Source: Thermocatellispora tengchongensis (GTDB lineage Bacteria > Actinomycetota > Actinomycetes > Streptosporangiales > Streptosporangiaceae). From it: a stretch of 64,000 nucleotides of DNA. Position 1 is the stretch's first letter; each line of letters begins with the position of its first letter. The notes under the pieces are model-generated. The model made no database searches. It saw nothing but the letters and a program-made list of their open reading frames with translations, and was not told the DNA's origin. This document shows, piece after piece, positions 7,172 through 15,324 of the stretch. The stretch is taken from positions 581,757-645,756 of the forward strand of contig NZ_JACHGN010000001.1 in the NCBI RefSeq assembly GCF_014202315.1. The letters are read 5' to 3'. The position numbers and the translations under genes were made by a program.

Positions 7172-9142
7172 TCAGTCCCAAATTCTCAACAAGTCCTTTG
7201 CTGTATCGTTGGCCTGATAGGTCGAGGATGGCTCGACTTTCGTGTCGAAGTCATCATTACTGTCCATCCAGCGCTCGTACGGTACCAGCTTATCGCGCAA
7301 CACCTTTTCCCATGTCTTGTCGGGCGTAGCTTCGCGTTTCGCCTCGGCAAGAAGCTCATCGTAGGTTTTGAGATCACCAGTGCTCTTGCTGATGAGTTCA
7401 CCGGGTGGATCACTTGCTGGAAAGCTGGCTTCATGCAGAATGTGGGCCATGTCGTACTTCTGTCGTATGGCAAAATCCGACCGGGCTCCGGTGGCCTCCT
7501 CAACCCGGGTCTCAAAACTGTCGGCCCAGCCATCCAGGAGAGCGCTGGCACCATATGCCTTCGTCAGTTCCCAGCCAACTTTTGCAGCGGTGCCTGCGAC
7601 AGGGATCGCGTCAACCCCGAGCGCGAGAGTGTTCTTGGTGATGTCAAGGACCAGGTCGTCCGTAGCGTCCCGCTCGCCGCGCATGTCCAGTACAGCCTTG
7701 AACTCGACGCCGCCTAGGTCACCAAACGCTCTCGCTGCGTCCTCGAAGTGCCGAGTATCGCCCTGCGCGTCCAAGCGCGCAGCCGCAACGAGTGTGTCAT
7801 GCCGGAACTGTCCAGCGACCGCGTCAAAGTCGTGAGTAAGGTCCTTGTCACCGGAGAAAGTTGCTAAAAACCGATATGTGTCCCCCGGGCTCAGATAGAA
7901 GGACGGGGTGATACCGGGAATGACTATCCACCGTTCCGGTGGCGTCAGACCGGAGTCGCGGTAGACCGCCTTGTCGAAGCGGGCGCCCGTCGCTAGTTCG
8001 TGGATGTACGACTTGGCGATGGCGACCATGGAGGGTCTGGCGAGGTCCGGTATGTCGTAGCCGAAGGTGCCCGCCGCCATCATCACGTCCAAAGTGAAAG
8101 CGGCAGCGCCGGAGCTGTGCTGCCCCGGCTTCTCCGTGGCGACCTCGGCGCCTGCCTCCACGGCCCGTCCGAAGGCGGTGGCGACGTCATCCCCAGTGCC
8201 CATTGCTTTGGCGTAATCGAGGAACAGCTTCATCTTCTGGGGCTGGGTCAGCTTGACCTCCCCGCCACCCATCTTGCTGAATGCGTCCCGTACCGCCGTG
8301 CCGTCCGAGCCCAGCACGTCCAGCCCCAGCGCGACCAGGTCGGGCGACAGGCCGTATACCCCCAACTCGGGAGATGTTCCGGCGCGCCAGTCATTCCGGG
8401 GCTCTTTTACGAAGTCGTCCAGGATCAGGGCGCGGGCCGCTGCGCTGCGCACGTCCGAGGGGGCGTTCGCGCCTTTGAGCAGTGCGAGACGATTCCAGGC
8501 GACAACTATGCTCTCGGTCGGTTTCACCAGTTCGCTTCTGATTTTGGCGAATGCAGGCAGGAGCGTGGGCGCGCGCAGTGCCGCGCCGAGGGCCTTGCTG
8601 AAGGCGGCGAGGTCCTGCTTGGCGGTCTTGCTGCCTGTGGCGGCTATGAGGTCGGGCAGCGCATCGCGCACCTTCGGTGACAGGAGGGCGAAGAACGCGG
8701 CGGCGGCCTGAGGGTTCTTCGCGAGTGCCTCGATCTCGTCGGTGTGCTCGTGGATGAGTTTGCCCTGGAGCTCACCGGAGAAGTTCACGAAGATGTCCTG
8801 GCCGTACATCGTGGCCAAGGCTCGGGCGCTTTCGTAGCCTGCCAGTTCGTCGGGCAGGTGGATGAGCCCTTGGCCGCCGAGGGGCTGCGGTGCCGAGTCG
8901 CCTGTCGAGTTCAGGCTCTGGATCAGCTCGGCGCGGCCGTCGAGCATGGTGGCCTGCTCTCTGCCCCACTCGGCGATGCCGTTGATCCCGGCCAGGGCGG
9001 GCGTGCTGATCTCGTGCCGGCGCAGCTTGAGGCCGAACTCGTGGGTGAAGGCGGTCAGCTTGTCGGCCGCCCCGCGCATTGACGCGGCCATCTGGCCCAT
9101 CTCGTCCGGGTCGATGCCGCAGAAGCCGTCGATGGGTGCCAC
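7172..9142 (-). CDS. Large WXG100-like helical protein (putative type VII secretion-associated)
   Basis: A 656-aa protein that I do not assign to a named family with certainty; it resembles large actinobacterial proteins such as those grouped as DUF6571. The GTG at 9142 follows GAAGGGGGA. The first ~90 residues look like a WXG100/LXG-type helical hairpin (IDPDEMGQMAASMRGAADKL, then GIAEWGREQATML). A long alpha-helical body follows, and a hydrophobic glycine/alanine-rich segment near 515-545 (LALGVDAIPVAGTAAKVGWEL). A small WXG-motif protein is encoded 31 bp upstream on the same strand. No ESX core component is in the window. Confidence 0.65.
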   Translation of the reverse strand: MAPIDGFCGIDPDEMGQMAASMRGAADKLTAFTHEFGLKLRRHEISTPALAGINGIAEWGREQATMLDGRAELIQSLNSTGDSAPQPLGGQGLIHLPDELAGYESARALATMYGQDIFVNFSGELQGKLIHEHTDEIEALAKNPQAAAAFFALLSPKVRDALPDLIAATGSKTAKQDLAAFSKALGAALRAPTLLPAFAKIRSELVKPTESIVVAWNRLALLKGANAPSDVRSAAARALILDDFVKEPRNDWRAGTSPELGVYGLSPDLVALGLDVLGSDGTAVRDAFSKMGGGEVKLTQPQKMKLFLDYAKAMGTGDDVATAFGRAVEAGAEVATEKPGQHSSGAAAFTLDVMMAAGTFGYDIPDLARPSMVAIAKSYIHELATGARFDKAVYRDSGLTPPERWIVIPGITPSFYLSPGDTYRFLATFSGDKDLTHDFDAVAGQFRHDTLVAAARLDAQGDTRHFEDAARAFGDLGGVEFKAVLDMRGERDATDDLVLDITKNTLALGVDAIPVAGTAAKVGWELTKAYGASALLDGWADSFETRVEEATGARSDFAIRQKYDMAHILHEASFPASDPPGELISKSTGDLKTYDELLAEAKREATPDKTWEKVLRDKLVPYERWMDSNDDFDTKVEPSSTYQANDTAKDLLRIWD

Positions 9143-9173
9143 GATGCGTCCCCCTTCACAACCTGAGTGCCGG

Positions 9174-9491
9174 TCACCAGCGGCCGGCCAGTTCGCGGCG
9201 TATGGCGTCGGCCTGGGACTGGGGTACCAGGGCCGGGTGCCGGTGCATCTCCTCGTCGATCGCGTCCATCACCCGCTGCGCGAGCTGTCCCAACTGGTGG
9301 ATCTGCAGCGCCAGCTCATCGGTCCACTTCTCGGCCGTGGGCCCTGTCCACACCCTTCGCGACCGCATCGCGTTGAAGGCGCGCTGGTACGCCTGCCGCA
9401 CCTCGTGCGACCTCTCCTCGGCCTCCGCGAGCAGCAACTTCAACCTCGCGTGCCGGGGATTGGGCACCATCGGCTCGCCCACTTCCCCCAT
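9174..9491 (-). CDS. WXG100-like small protein
   Basis: A 105-aa helical protein taken from the ATG at 9491; the ATG at 9470 is an alternative. The centre contains VWTGPTAEKW, i.e. the W-x-G turn of WXG100 proteins between two amphipathic helices (LKLLLAEAEERSHEVRQAYQRAF and LALQIHQLGQLAQRVMDAI). It lies directly upstream of the 656-aa gene on the same strand, a typical arrangement of a small WXG protein with a larger partner. Secretion is inferred only from family resemblance. Confidence 0.6.
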   Translation of the reverse strand: MGEVGEPMVPNPRHARLKLLLAEAEERSHEVRQAYQRAFNAMRSRRVWTGPTAEKWTDELALQIHQLGQLAQRVMDAIDEEMHRHPALVPQSQADAIRRELAGRW

Positions 9492-10008
9492 CCTCTCCGG
9501 CACTCCGCGAGCGAAATGGTGGTGTATCACCCGAGATGCCGATGATTTACGCGAACAGTATTCGGGCCTCGGTGGGAGCGGAAAACTCGGCCGAGGTCCA
9601 CAACCTCCCTGACCTGGAGTGATGGTCGGTCGGATGCAACTTGTGGAACTGCGCTTTATATTAATGCACTTCCCATATCCCTGCGCGGACGTGTTGCGTC
9701 GCGGTACAGGTTTCGGGGGGGCAGCGGGTCTCTGTGCTGGAGTCGCCGGTCGAGACCGACGGATACAGCGCCACCAGTGACAAGTCGTAGTCGAAGCTGG
9801 TGCTGCACGCGGGCGGCCGATAGGCGCAGATTGTGAAGGACCGCCGGTTATGGACTGACGTGGGTGGCCGCGGCGCGGGGAGCGACGAAGCCACTTATCG
9901 AGGCGATGGTCGTTCCCTAGGATCTGGTGGTCTCGCGTGGTGATCGCCTTTAGACGCGCGAGAGGAACAGGATGATGAGCGAATTCGCCGCATACTCTGC
10001 CACAGCGC
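9492..10008. other. Gene-poor, relatively AT-rich gap
   Basis: No convincing gene. An ORF at 9661-9894 on the minus strand has no ribosome binding site, family motif or biased codon use. Around 9650-9670 the sequence is distinctly AT-rich. It adjoins a run of decayed genes and is probably a degraded remnant. Confidence 0.4.
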
Positions 10009-10400
10009 TCATTGCCTGAGGAAGGAGCTCGCCTCCCCACTGTGCGAGACATACAGTGCGTTACGGGCTCGGGTGCAGGCCACGAAGAGCAAGAGCCGTT
10101 CTCGCTGTAGCTCCTGCCGGTGCGTCACCGAGTCCTCTTCCTCCACCGTGACCGCCGACGGGGACGGCAGGACGCCGTCGTCCGCGCGACCACGGAGACA
10201 CAACGGAATTCCAGGCCCTTCCTCCGGTGCATCGTTTCGACGCGGACCGACCGGGGAGAGACATCGGTCGCGGCGAGCGGATGGTGGTGATCCCCGCGGC
10301 GCGGAGCGCGTCGCCAAGCTTCAGTCGGTGGCTGTGGCCTCGGACGGCGATGCCGAGGCTCGCCGGCGACACCCGGCTGTCGTAGATGCGCTGGTGGCGA
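10009..10400 (-). pseudogene. Remnant of a UvrD/PcrA-type SF1 helicase C-terminus
   Basis: Three minus-strand frames in succession give pieces of one protein. SLGIAVRGHSHRLKLGDALRAAGI is near 10370-10300. VRVETMHRRKGLEFRCV is near 10245-10195; the TMHxxKGLEF box is motif V of this helicase group. Then come RERLLLFVACTRARNALYVSHSG (motif VI) and a normal C-terminus ending SSFLRQ at 10009. Two frameshifts separate them, and the ATPase half is absent. The gene is dead and only the end of domain 2 remains. Confidence 0.75.
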
Positions 10401-10606
10401 AAACCGAAAACGGGCATCCGCCGGAAGTCAAAGAGGGTCACTCGAACAGCGAAAGCGGGCCACCCCTGCAAGCACAGTCCCCATGGCCCTCACGGCATCG
10501 GCAGAGAACCGTAGGGAAAGTCCGAAGCCGACGGCGAGCGGGGGAACTGACTCGTTCTTCCAGGACGGCCTGTTCCCCCCGGGACGGCGCTCTCTTCTGA
10601 GACTCG

Positions 10607-10786
10607 CTACAGGTCGAACTTGCCGGTCTTGGCGCCGGCGAGGAAGGCTCGCCACTCGTCGGGGCTGAAGAACAGCTTGCCTCCGTCCGGGTCCTTGCTG
10701 TCGCGGACAGCAACCACCCCCGGCAAGTTGGAGGCGACCTCAACGCACTGACCACCGTTCCCACTGGAGTGGGATGACTTTCGTCC
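10607..10786 (-). pseudogene. 5'-truncated DUF397 gene remnant
   Basis: The minus strand reads GRKSSHSSGNGGQCVEV, then VAVRDSKDPDGGKLFFSPDEW and ends KTGKFDL before a TAG at 10607. It is very close to the intact DUF397 protein at 4694-4894. There is no start codon: the frame is closed by a TGA just upstream and the sequence abuts a lipoprotein fragment on the other strand. Similarity to the intact locus continues about 30 bp past the stop, so this is a copied segment, not a chance ORF. Confidence 0.85.
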
Positions 10787-10787
10787 A

Positions 10788-10972
10788 CTGATCGATCATC
10801 TGTACCTTGCCGAGACCGCACTGGAGAATACTCTCGCTCGCGAGCTCGGATACCACATGGAGTATGACTTCAGTCAGTCGGACGCGGGTGGAGGGCCGCT
10901 TCATCTACGGCACGAAGGAGGATTCAGGACTGAAAGTCACCGTGTACGTGGCCCCTGAGGCGCCCGCGTGGC
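10788..10972 (+). pseudogene. Fragment of a third lipoprotein paralogue
   Basis: Plus-strand codons from 10788 read LIDHLYLAETALENTLARE and then LGYHMEYDFSQSDA. After one extra base near 10886-10890 the reading continues in the next frame as GRFIYGTKEDSGLKVTVYV and APEAPAW. This matches residues ~90-180 of the lipoprotein at 5904. The first half, including the signal peptide, and the last ~10 residues are missing. It is joined head to head with the DUF397 remnant. Confidence 0.85.
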
Positions 10973-10997
10973 TCCCGGCGTATGGCATCGGCCTCGC

Positions 10998-13900
10998 TCA
11001 TTCCCACATCCACGTGCGGGTGTTATGCGGGGCCGACGGCCAGGAGAGCTCCGCTTCTATGGACGAAGGTGGGGAGTCGGGGGCTGCGGGGGGGAGCGTT
11101 CGACGCGGGAGGTGGCTGGCCAGGACGTCCAAGTAGCGCTGGCGCGACCATTCGGCTCGGTCACCGATGACATACAGGCGACGTTTGGCACGGCTGACGG
11201 CGACGTTCAGCAGGTTGGGCCGTTTGGCGGCCCAGCCCTTGGCTCTGGGTCTCCGCGGGTCGCCTCCGAGTACCAGGATGACGACGTCGGCCTCCTTACC
11301 CTGTGTAGTGTGGACGGTCCGCGCCGTGAGACCGGGGAACTGGCGGATCACCTGCCCAAGGCCCCGCACGACATCGCGGAAGGGACTGATGACGAAGATG
11401 TCGTCGGGTGAGACCTCTTCCCTGGCGAGCCGGCGCAGGACACGTACCAGGGCATCGCCTTCCTCGGGGATCCAATGGCCTCCGCCGCTCGTGCCGGCCA
11501 CGTCTATCCATGTGCTCTCGGGCAGTTGAAGGGGCGGTTGCTCGGGCTTGCCGTACACCATCAGGCCGTCGTAGGCGATGGCGTTGGAGACGTCGAACAT
11601 CGGCTGATCGCAGCGGCGGTGGACACGGAGTGGGGCGCCGACCCACACGGGCTCGTCCTCTCCCGGCAGATACGTCCCGTACCTGTTGGCACGATCGGCG
11701 AGTTGTTGGACGGACGTCCGCCCAGGCAGCCATCGCTCGTCGCGCACGCCGTACGTCCGGCGAAGTGCCTGCTGCGCGGCGAACGGCAGAGTCACCACCG
11801 GCTCAAGCTGGAGCGGGTCTCCCACCACCACGACTCGCCGCGATCGCCAGATGGCGCCGGCCGCGAGCTGAGGGGCTGCCTGGCCCGATTCGTCGATGAA
11901 GAGCCAGCCCAAGGCCTCCTGGGTGAGGTGCGAGAAGACGCGGTCGAAGGAGGCGCATGTCGTCGAGACCACGGGGACGAGGAAGAAGAAGCTGTGCCAG
12001 GCGGCCCGGATCGCCTCCTCGGGGGCATCCCTGGGCGCGGCACCGGAGACCACGTCCATAGCGGCTTGCAGGCTCCTGCGCATGCGCGTGGCCTCGGCGC
12101 GAAGAAACGCTTGGTGGAGCCGCAATGCCTCAATGAACAGGTCGGCGCGAGCTCGGTTCCACTCCTCGTCCGTCCACAGCGTGTGCTGCTCCCGTTGCTC
12201 AGCGCTCGCCCACCACTGGTCGTCGGGGAAGAAGCGACCGAGATCGGCTTGGTGGTGCGTCGAGTGGAACTGGAGTTCGGTGAGGCGGGTGTGCAGCCTG
12301 CTCAGTTCGGCCCGCTTGCGGTCACGCTCTTGAGCAACGCTCGCGGCGGTCTCTCGAAGGCTCTTCATCCGCACGGTGGCATCGTCGAGCGCTGCCTGCG
12401 CGGAGCGGACCTCCAAGGCGAGCGTCTTGTTCTCCGCCGCCCACTCGCGCGACGCCTTGCCCAACGTGAAGATCGCTGTGGTCACGCTCGGCTGGAACCG
12501 CTGATGCTCTGCCCGCTTGGCGGCGCGCTGCGAAAGCTCACTCTGAGCCTGTTCCGTGAGCCTTTGGGCGCGCTCGAAGTCATGGCTGAGAGCATCGAGC
12601 CGGTTCTCCGCCGTTCTGATCTCCGTGGTCGTGCGATCGATCGCCTCCTGGACGGCGGGCACTTCACGCAACACCTGGTACGCCTCGTCCCGTTCACGCT
12701 GAAGCGCTTGCACACGCTCGTAAGCGAGGGTGAAGGACTTGACAGCGGCCGACCAGTCAACGGCTCCGTCGTCCTGCTCCCACTCCTTCAATATGGCCAG
12801 GATGCCGCGCTCGCCCGCGGTGCCATACCAGGCTTCGCTGACGAACTCGATTCGGTTGGACTTCCTCCCCAGCTTGGCGGCCACCAGACCCCAAGCGGGC
12901 TCTCCGAGGACCCGGCTCGCCACATCGTCGAAGTAGCCCGCGGTTTCCCGCCACGGTGTGTCGATCGCCTTCCGGCCGGGGATCTCGGTGGTGACGTTCT
13001 CGACGGCGCCGTTGTTCGCCGAGGTCACCACCATCTCGAAGCCCGTGAGATCCTCACGCCACAGGCTCACCACGCGCGTGCGGTCGCCGGTTTTCCAACG
13101 CCTTTCTCCGGTGAACGCCGCAGCGGTGTGAGGGATCTTGGACAGCCGCCGCGCCCGTTCCACCACGTTCGCCGCGACCAGGTCGCGCAGCATCGTGGTC
13201 TTGCCCGTGCCCGGTGGCCCGTTGACGGCGAAGAGCCCCGATCCGGAAGCCAGCGTGCCCATGATCGTGTTGACGGCGAACTGCTGGCTCAGCGCGAGAG
13301 GCTTGTCCGGAGCCTGCGGCCAGCGTCCAGCGGGAACCAGGCCCGGAGCTACGTGCTCGAATACCACTCGCGGGTCTTGCCGTAGATCGACGCGCGCCGG
13401 CTCGCTCACCGCGAGATAGGCATCGAGGGCCGCGCCGTACGCTCCGCGGCGGACAGCGGACGAGACCCGCTCGAGATCGTGGACGATTAAGCTGTTGAGG
13501 AAGTCGGTGGTCTCGTCGGTCGAGTGCTCACGGCGGCGGGAGACCTGGACGCTCTTGACCAAGAACCCGTCTGGTTCCAGCACACCGGCGACGCCGAAGC
13601 GCTCTGTCGTCAGCCTGACGAGCGCAGCCACATCCCCGTATGCCAGGGGTCGCCCGACGTGGACGTCCTTGCGCCGAAGCTCGGCGGCCTTCTGGTCGTA
13701 TTCGAACGCGGCGACACGGGACTCCGCGGCCGTGGCCAGGGTACTGCACGCGATGTCGAACCCCTCCAGCCATGCCGCGCTCGCTGGCCCCGGCGGCGAC
13801 GAGGTGCGGCCCACGGCCCACGCGGCGCTGGAGAACTCCCACGTCTTCAGGAGAGGCCTGCCTTCCTCCGTGAGGATCATGGCGAACAGTGCGCTGGTTC

Positions 13901-14201
13901 CCTGTGGCGCCCGGTCGAAGTTCTCGGGGTCGGCTCCGAAGACCTCTTCCAGCAGCACACGCATCCGGTCGAGCTGGAAGATGCCGCCGTAGAGTATGTG
14001 CCGCCAGGTCATGGTCGGCTTGATGCGCCTGTGCTGTAGCGGATGACCAGGTTCCCAGGGGAGCAGCCCTCCGGGCTCGATGAGGAAGACCGGCTCGCGC
14101 TCGTCCCTGGGATTGACCCTCGGGATGCTCTGCGGGCTGAAGAGCTCGCAGGCCCGCCAGAATTCCATGATCCGGGAACGGCTGTCGTTCAGGTGGTTCA
14201 C
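10998..14201 (-). CDS. Large SF1 (UPF1/Dna2-like) helicase with coiled-coil insertion
   Basis: A 1067-aa protein from the GTG at 14201, which has GGAAGGAG five bases upstream; the longer ORF lacks support. An N-terminal ~300 residues of unknown fold (EFWRACELFSPQSIPRVNP) precede the ATPase. Walker A is NGPPGTGKTTML. A long charged coiled-coil-like region separates it from Walker B (WLFIDESGQAAPQL) and motif III (VVVVGDPLQLEPV). Motifs V and VI are TVHTTQGKEADVVILVLGG and NLLNVAVSRAKRRLYVIGD. It matches AAA_11/AAA_12-type helicases. With decayed genes around it and Wadjet nearby, a defence or mobile-element role is possible but not shown. Confidence 0.85.
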   Translation of the reverse strand: MNHLNDSRSRIMEFWRACELFSPQSIPRVNPRDEREPVFLIEPGGLLPWEPGHPLQHRRIKPTMTWRHILYGGIFQLDRMRVLLEEVFGADPENFDRAPQGTSALFAMILTEEGRPLLKTWEFSSAAWAVGRTSSPPGPASAAWLEGFDIACSTLATAAESRVAAFEYDQKAAELRRKDVHVGRPLAYGDVAALVRLTTERFGVAGVLEPDGFLVKSVQVSRRREHSTDETTDFLNSLIVHDLERVSSAVRRGAYGAALDAYLAVSEPARVDLRQDPRVVFEHVAPGLVPAGRWPQAPDKPLALSQQFAVNTIMGTLASGSGLFAVNGPPGTGKTTMLRDLVAANVVERARRLSKIPHTAAAFTGERRWKTGDRTRVVSLWREDLTGFEMVVTSANNGAVENVTTEIPGRKAIDTPWRETAGYFDDVASRVLGEPAWGLVAAKLGRKSNRIEFVSEAWYGTAGERGILAILKEWEQDDGAVDWSAAVKSFTLAYERVQALQRERDEAYQVLREVPAVQEAIDRTTTEIRTAENRLDALSHDFERAQRLTEQAQSELSQRAAKRAEHQRFQPSVTTAIFTLGKASREWAAENKTLALEVRSAQAALDDATVRMKSLRETAASVAQERDRKRAELSRLHTRLTELQFHSTHHQADLGRFFPDDQWWASAEQREQHTLWTDEEWNRARADLFIEALRLHQAFLRAEATRMRRSLQAAMDVVSGAAPRDAPEEAIRAAWHSFFFLVPVVSTTCASFDRVFSHLTQEALGWLFIDESGQAAPQLAAGAIWRSRRVVVVGDPLQLEPVVTLPFAAQQALRRTYGVRDERWLPGRTSVQQLADRANRYGTYLPGEDEPVWVGAPLRVHRRCDQPMFDVSNAIAYDGLMVYGKPEQPPLQLPESTWIDVAGTSGGGHWIPEEGDALVRVLRRLAREEVSPDDIFVISPFRDVVRGLGQVIRQFPGLTARTVHTTQGKEADVVILVLGGDPRRPRAKGWAAKRPNLLNVAVSRAKRRLYVIGDRAEWSRQRYLDVLASHLPRRTLPPAAPDSPPSSIEAELSWPSAPHNTRTWMWE

Positions 14202-14591
14202 GGCACTCCTTCCTGGGGTGGCTGGCGGAGGGAGACGGGGCGCTACGACAACATAGCCGTTGTCACCGTGGCGTCGCCGTGGCGGAGGACAAGGACCATA
14301 ATATTTCCCTTCGAATCCATGAAAAGCGGACCATCTGGTTGGCGGCCATGCCGAATCCATGCCACGCCATGCCGAGGATCGTCATCGACGGATCTTCACT
14401 GGCCTGCTGAACCGGTTGTCGATACATGTTTCTCGACGGCATTCTGAGCACGTGCCTTCCTTTCCATGTGGTGGCGGAAAGGAAGGTCGGGCTACTGTCC
14501 CGGCCGGGAACGAATCGGACCGCGCGTCAATGACGCGGCATTGTCAACCGCCCCGGCCACGGGCATCGGAAAGCATCCGGGAGGCGGGGCG
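14202..14591. other. Intergenic region containing regulatory block B
   Basis: A divergent promoter region between the SF1 helicase and the small ORF that precedes the HATPase gene. Apart from the block at 14303-14450, and a 19-codon minus-strand ORF starting in its left end, nothing recognisable is present. Confidence 0.5.
14303..14450. promoter_or_regulatory. Divergent regulatory block, copy B
   Basis: Counterpart of the block at 5716-5863, in the same orientation. ATTTCCCTTCGAATCCATG with GAAAAGCGGAC is at the helicase side. GTCGATAC and GGCATTCTGAGCAC are at the other side. The internal distance of 136 nt is identical, while the middle has diverged. It suggests that the same regulator acts at both loci. 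Confidence 0.6.
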
Positions 14592-14878
14592 ATGACGGCG
14601 GCGCGCGGTACGAGAGGTTCGATCACCTGGTCCGGCTGGGCTGGGACCTGCACAATCTCGGTGTTGCGAACTCGCTGGTCCTGCCCGTGGCCGGTGATCC
14701 GGTCCTGGAGATCAGATCGGCGGCCGGCATCGCGATCCATATCACCGTGATCAGACGGTACTGCGGCTGGGTGTTCACCTGGCGGCCGTGGTGGGTGCGG
14801 CTGTGGCGGCGGGACAAATGGGTGGTCGCCTACGCCGACAACGCCGCCGACATCATCTTGGCGGAGGTGAACGCATGA
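14592..14878 (+). pseudogene. Small ORF upstream of the HATPase gene, probable 2-nt frameshift
   Basis: The ATG at 14592 has a good GGGAGG ribosome binding site but leads into the wrong frame. The adjacent frame, open to a TGA at 14878, reads RYERFDHLVRLGWDLHNLGV and on through LEIRSAAGIAIHITV to WVVAYADNAADIILAEVNA, and looks coding. Removing one GC from the GC-repeat at 14599-14608 joins the two. The gene may be frameshifted, use a slippage mechanism, start at the GTG at 14687, or contain a sequencing error. Its stop overlaps the next ATG as ATGA. The function is unknown. Confidence 0.55.
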
Positions 14879-15324
14879 GAGGACGCCTCTGCCGCTACGA
14901 GCCGCCGCGGGTGATATCCGGCGAGTGGTGGCGGCAATTCCCGGGGACGACGATATCGGTTCCGGCGGCCAGGGAATGGGTGCGCGGATTGCTGGCCGGA
15001 CGGATCGCGGCGGCCCTTCTCGATGACATCTCGCTGCTGCTGACCGAGGTCGTCGCCAACGCGGTCACCCATTCCGACTCGGGACGTACGCCCGACGGCC
15101 AGGTGGCGGTTCGGGTGATGTGCGGCCCCGACGGCGTCCGGGGCGAGGTGAGCGACGCGGGATCGGATCGCAGCAAGCCGATCCTGCGTGAGCCGGGCCT
15201 CGACGACGACGGCGGGCGGGGCCTGCGGTTGGTGGACCTGCTCGCGACGGCCTGGGGATGCCATGGCGACGAGGCCGGCGGATCGGTCTGGTTCCGGGTG
15301 GCGGCGCCGACGGTGGGCGATCGC
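14875..15324 (+). CDS. HATPase_c_2 anti-sigma/phosphatase-like ATP-binding domain
   Basis: About 150 residues from the ATG at 14875 (GGAGGTG six bases upstream, ATGA overlap with the preceding stop). N box LLLTEVVANAVTHSDSG, G1 box EVSDAGSD and G2 box GGRGLRLVDLLA identify an RsbW/SpoIIAB-type GHKL ATPase. Such proteins usually bind sigma factors or phosphorylate anti-anti-sigma factors. There is no stop codon here: the frame runs on into the AAA-ATPase at a methionine that would normally be a separate start, so the stop may have been lost. Confidence 0.7.

Noticed and set aside
9661-9894. A 77-aa minus-strand ORF
   Set aside because: No recognisable motif, no ribosome binding site, and it lies in decayed sequence; it may be a remnant but cannot be supported.
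11475-13385. A 636-codon plus-strand ORF
   Set aside because: Antisense to the SF1 helicase, whose Walker and helicase motifs are unambiguous.
14303-14450. Regulatory block B considered as the start of a lost XRE gene
   Set aside because: No XRE coding sequence follows on the minus strand. The helicase occupies that side, so the block is better read as that gene's promoter region.
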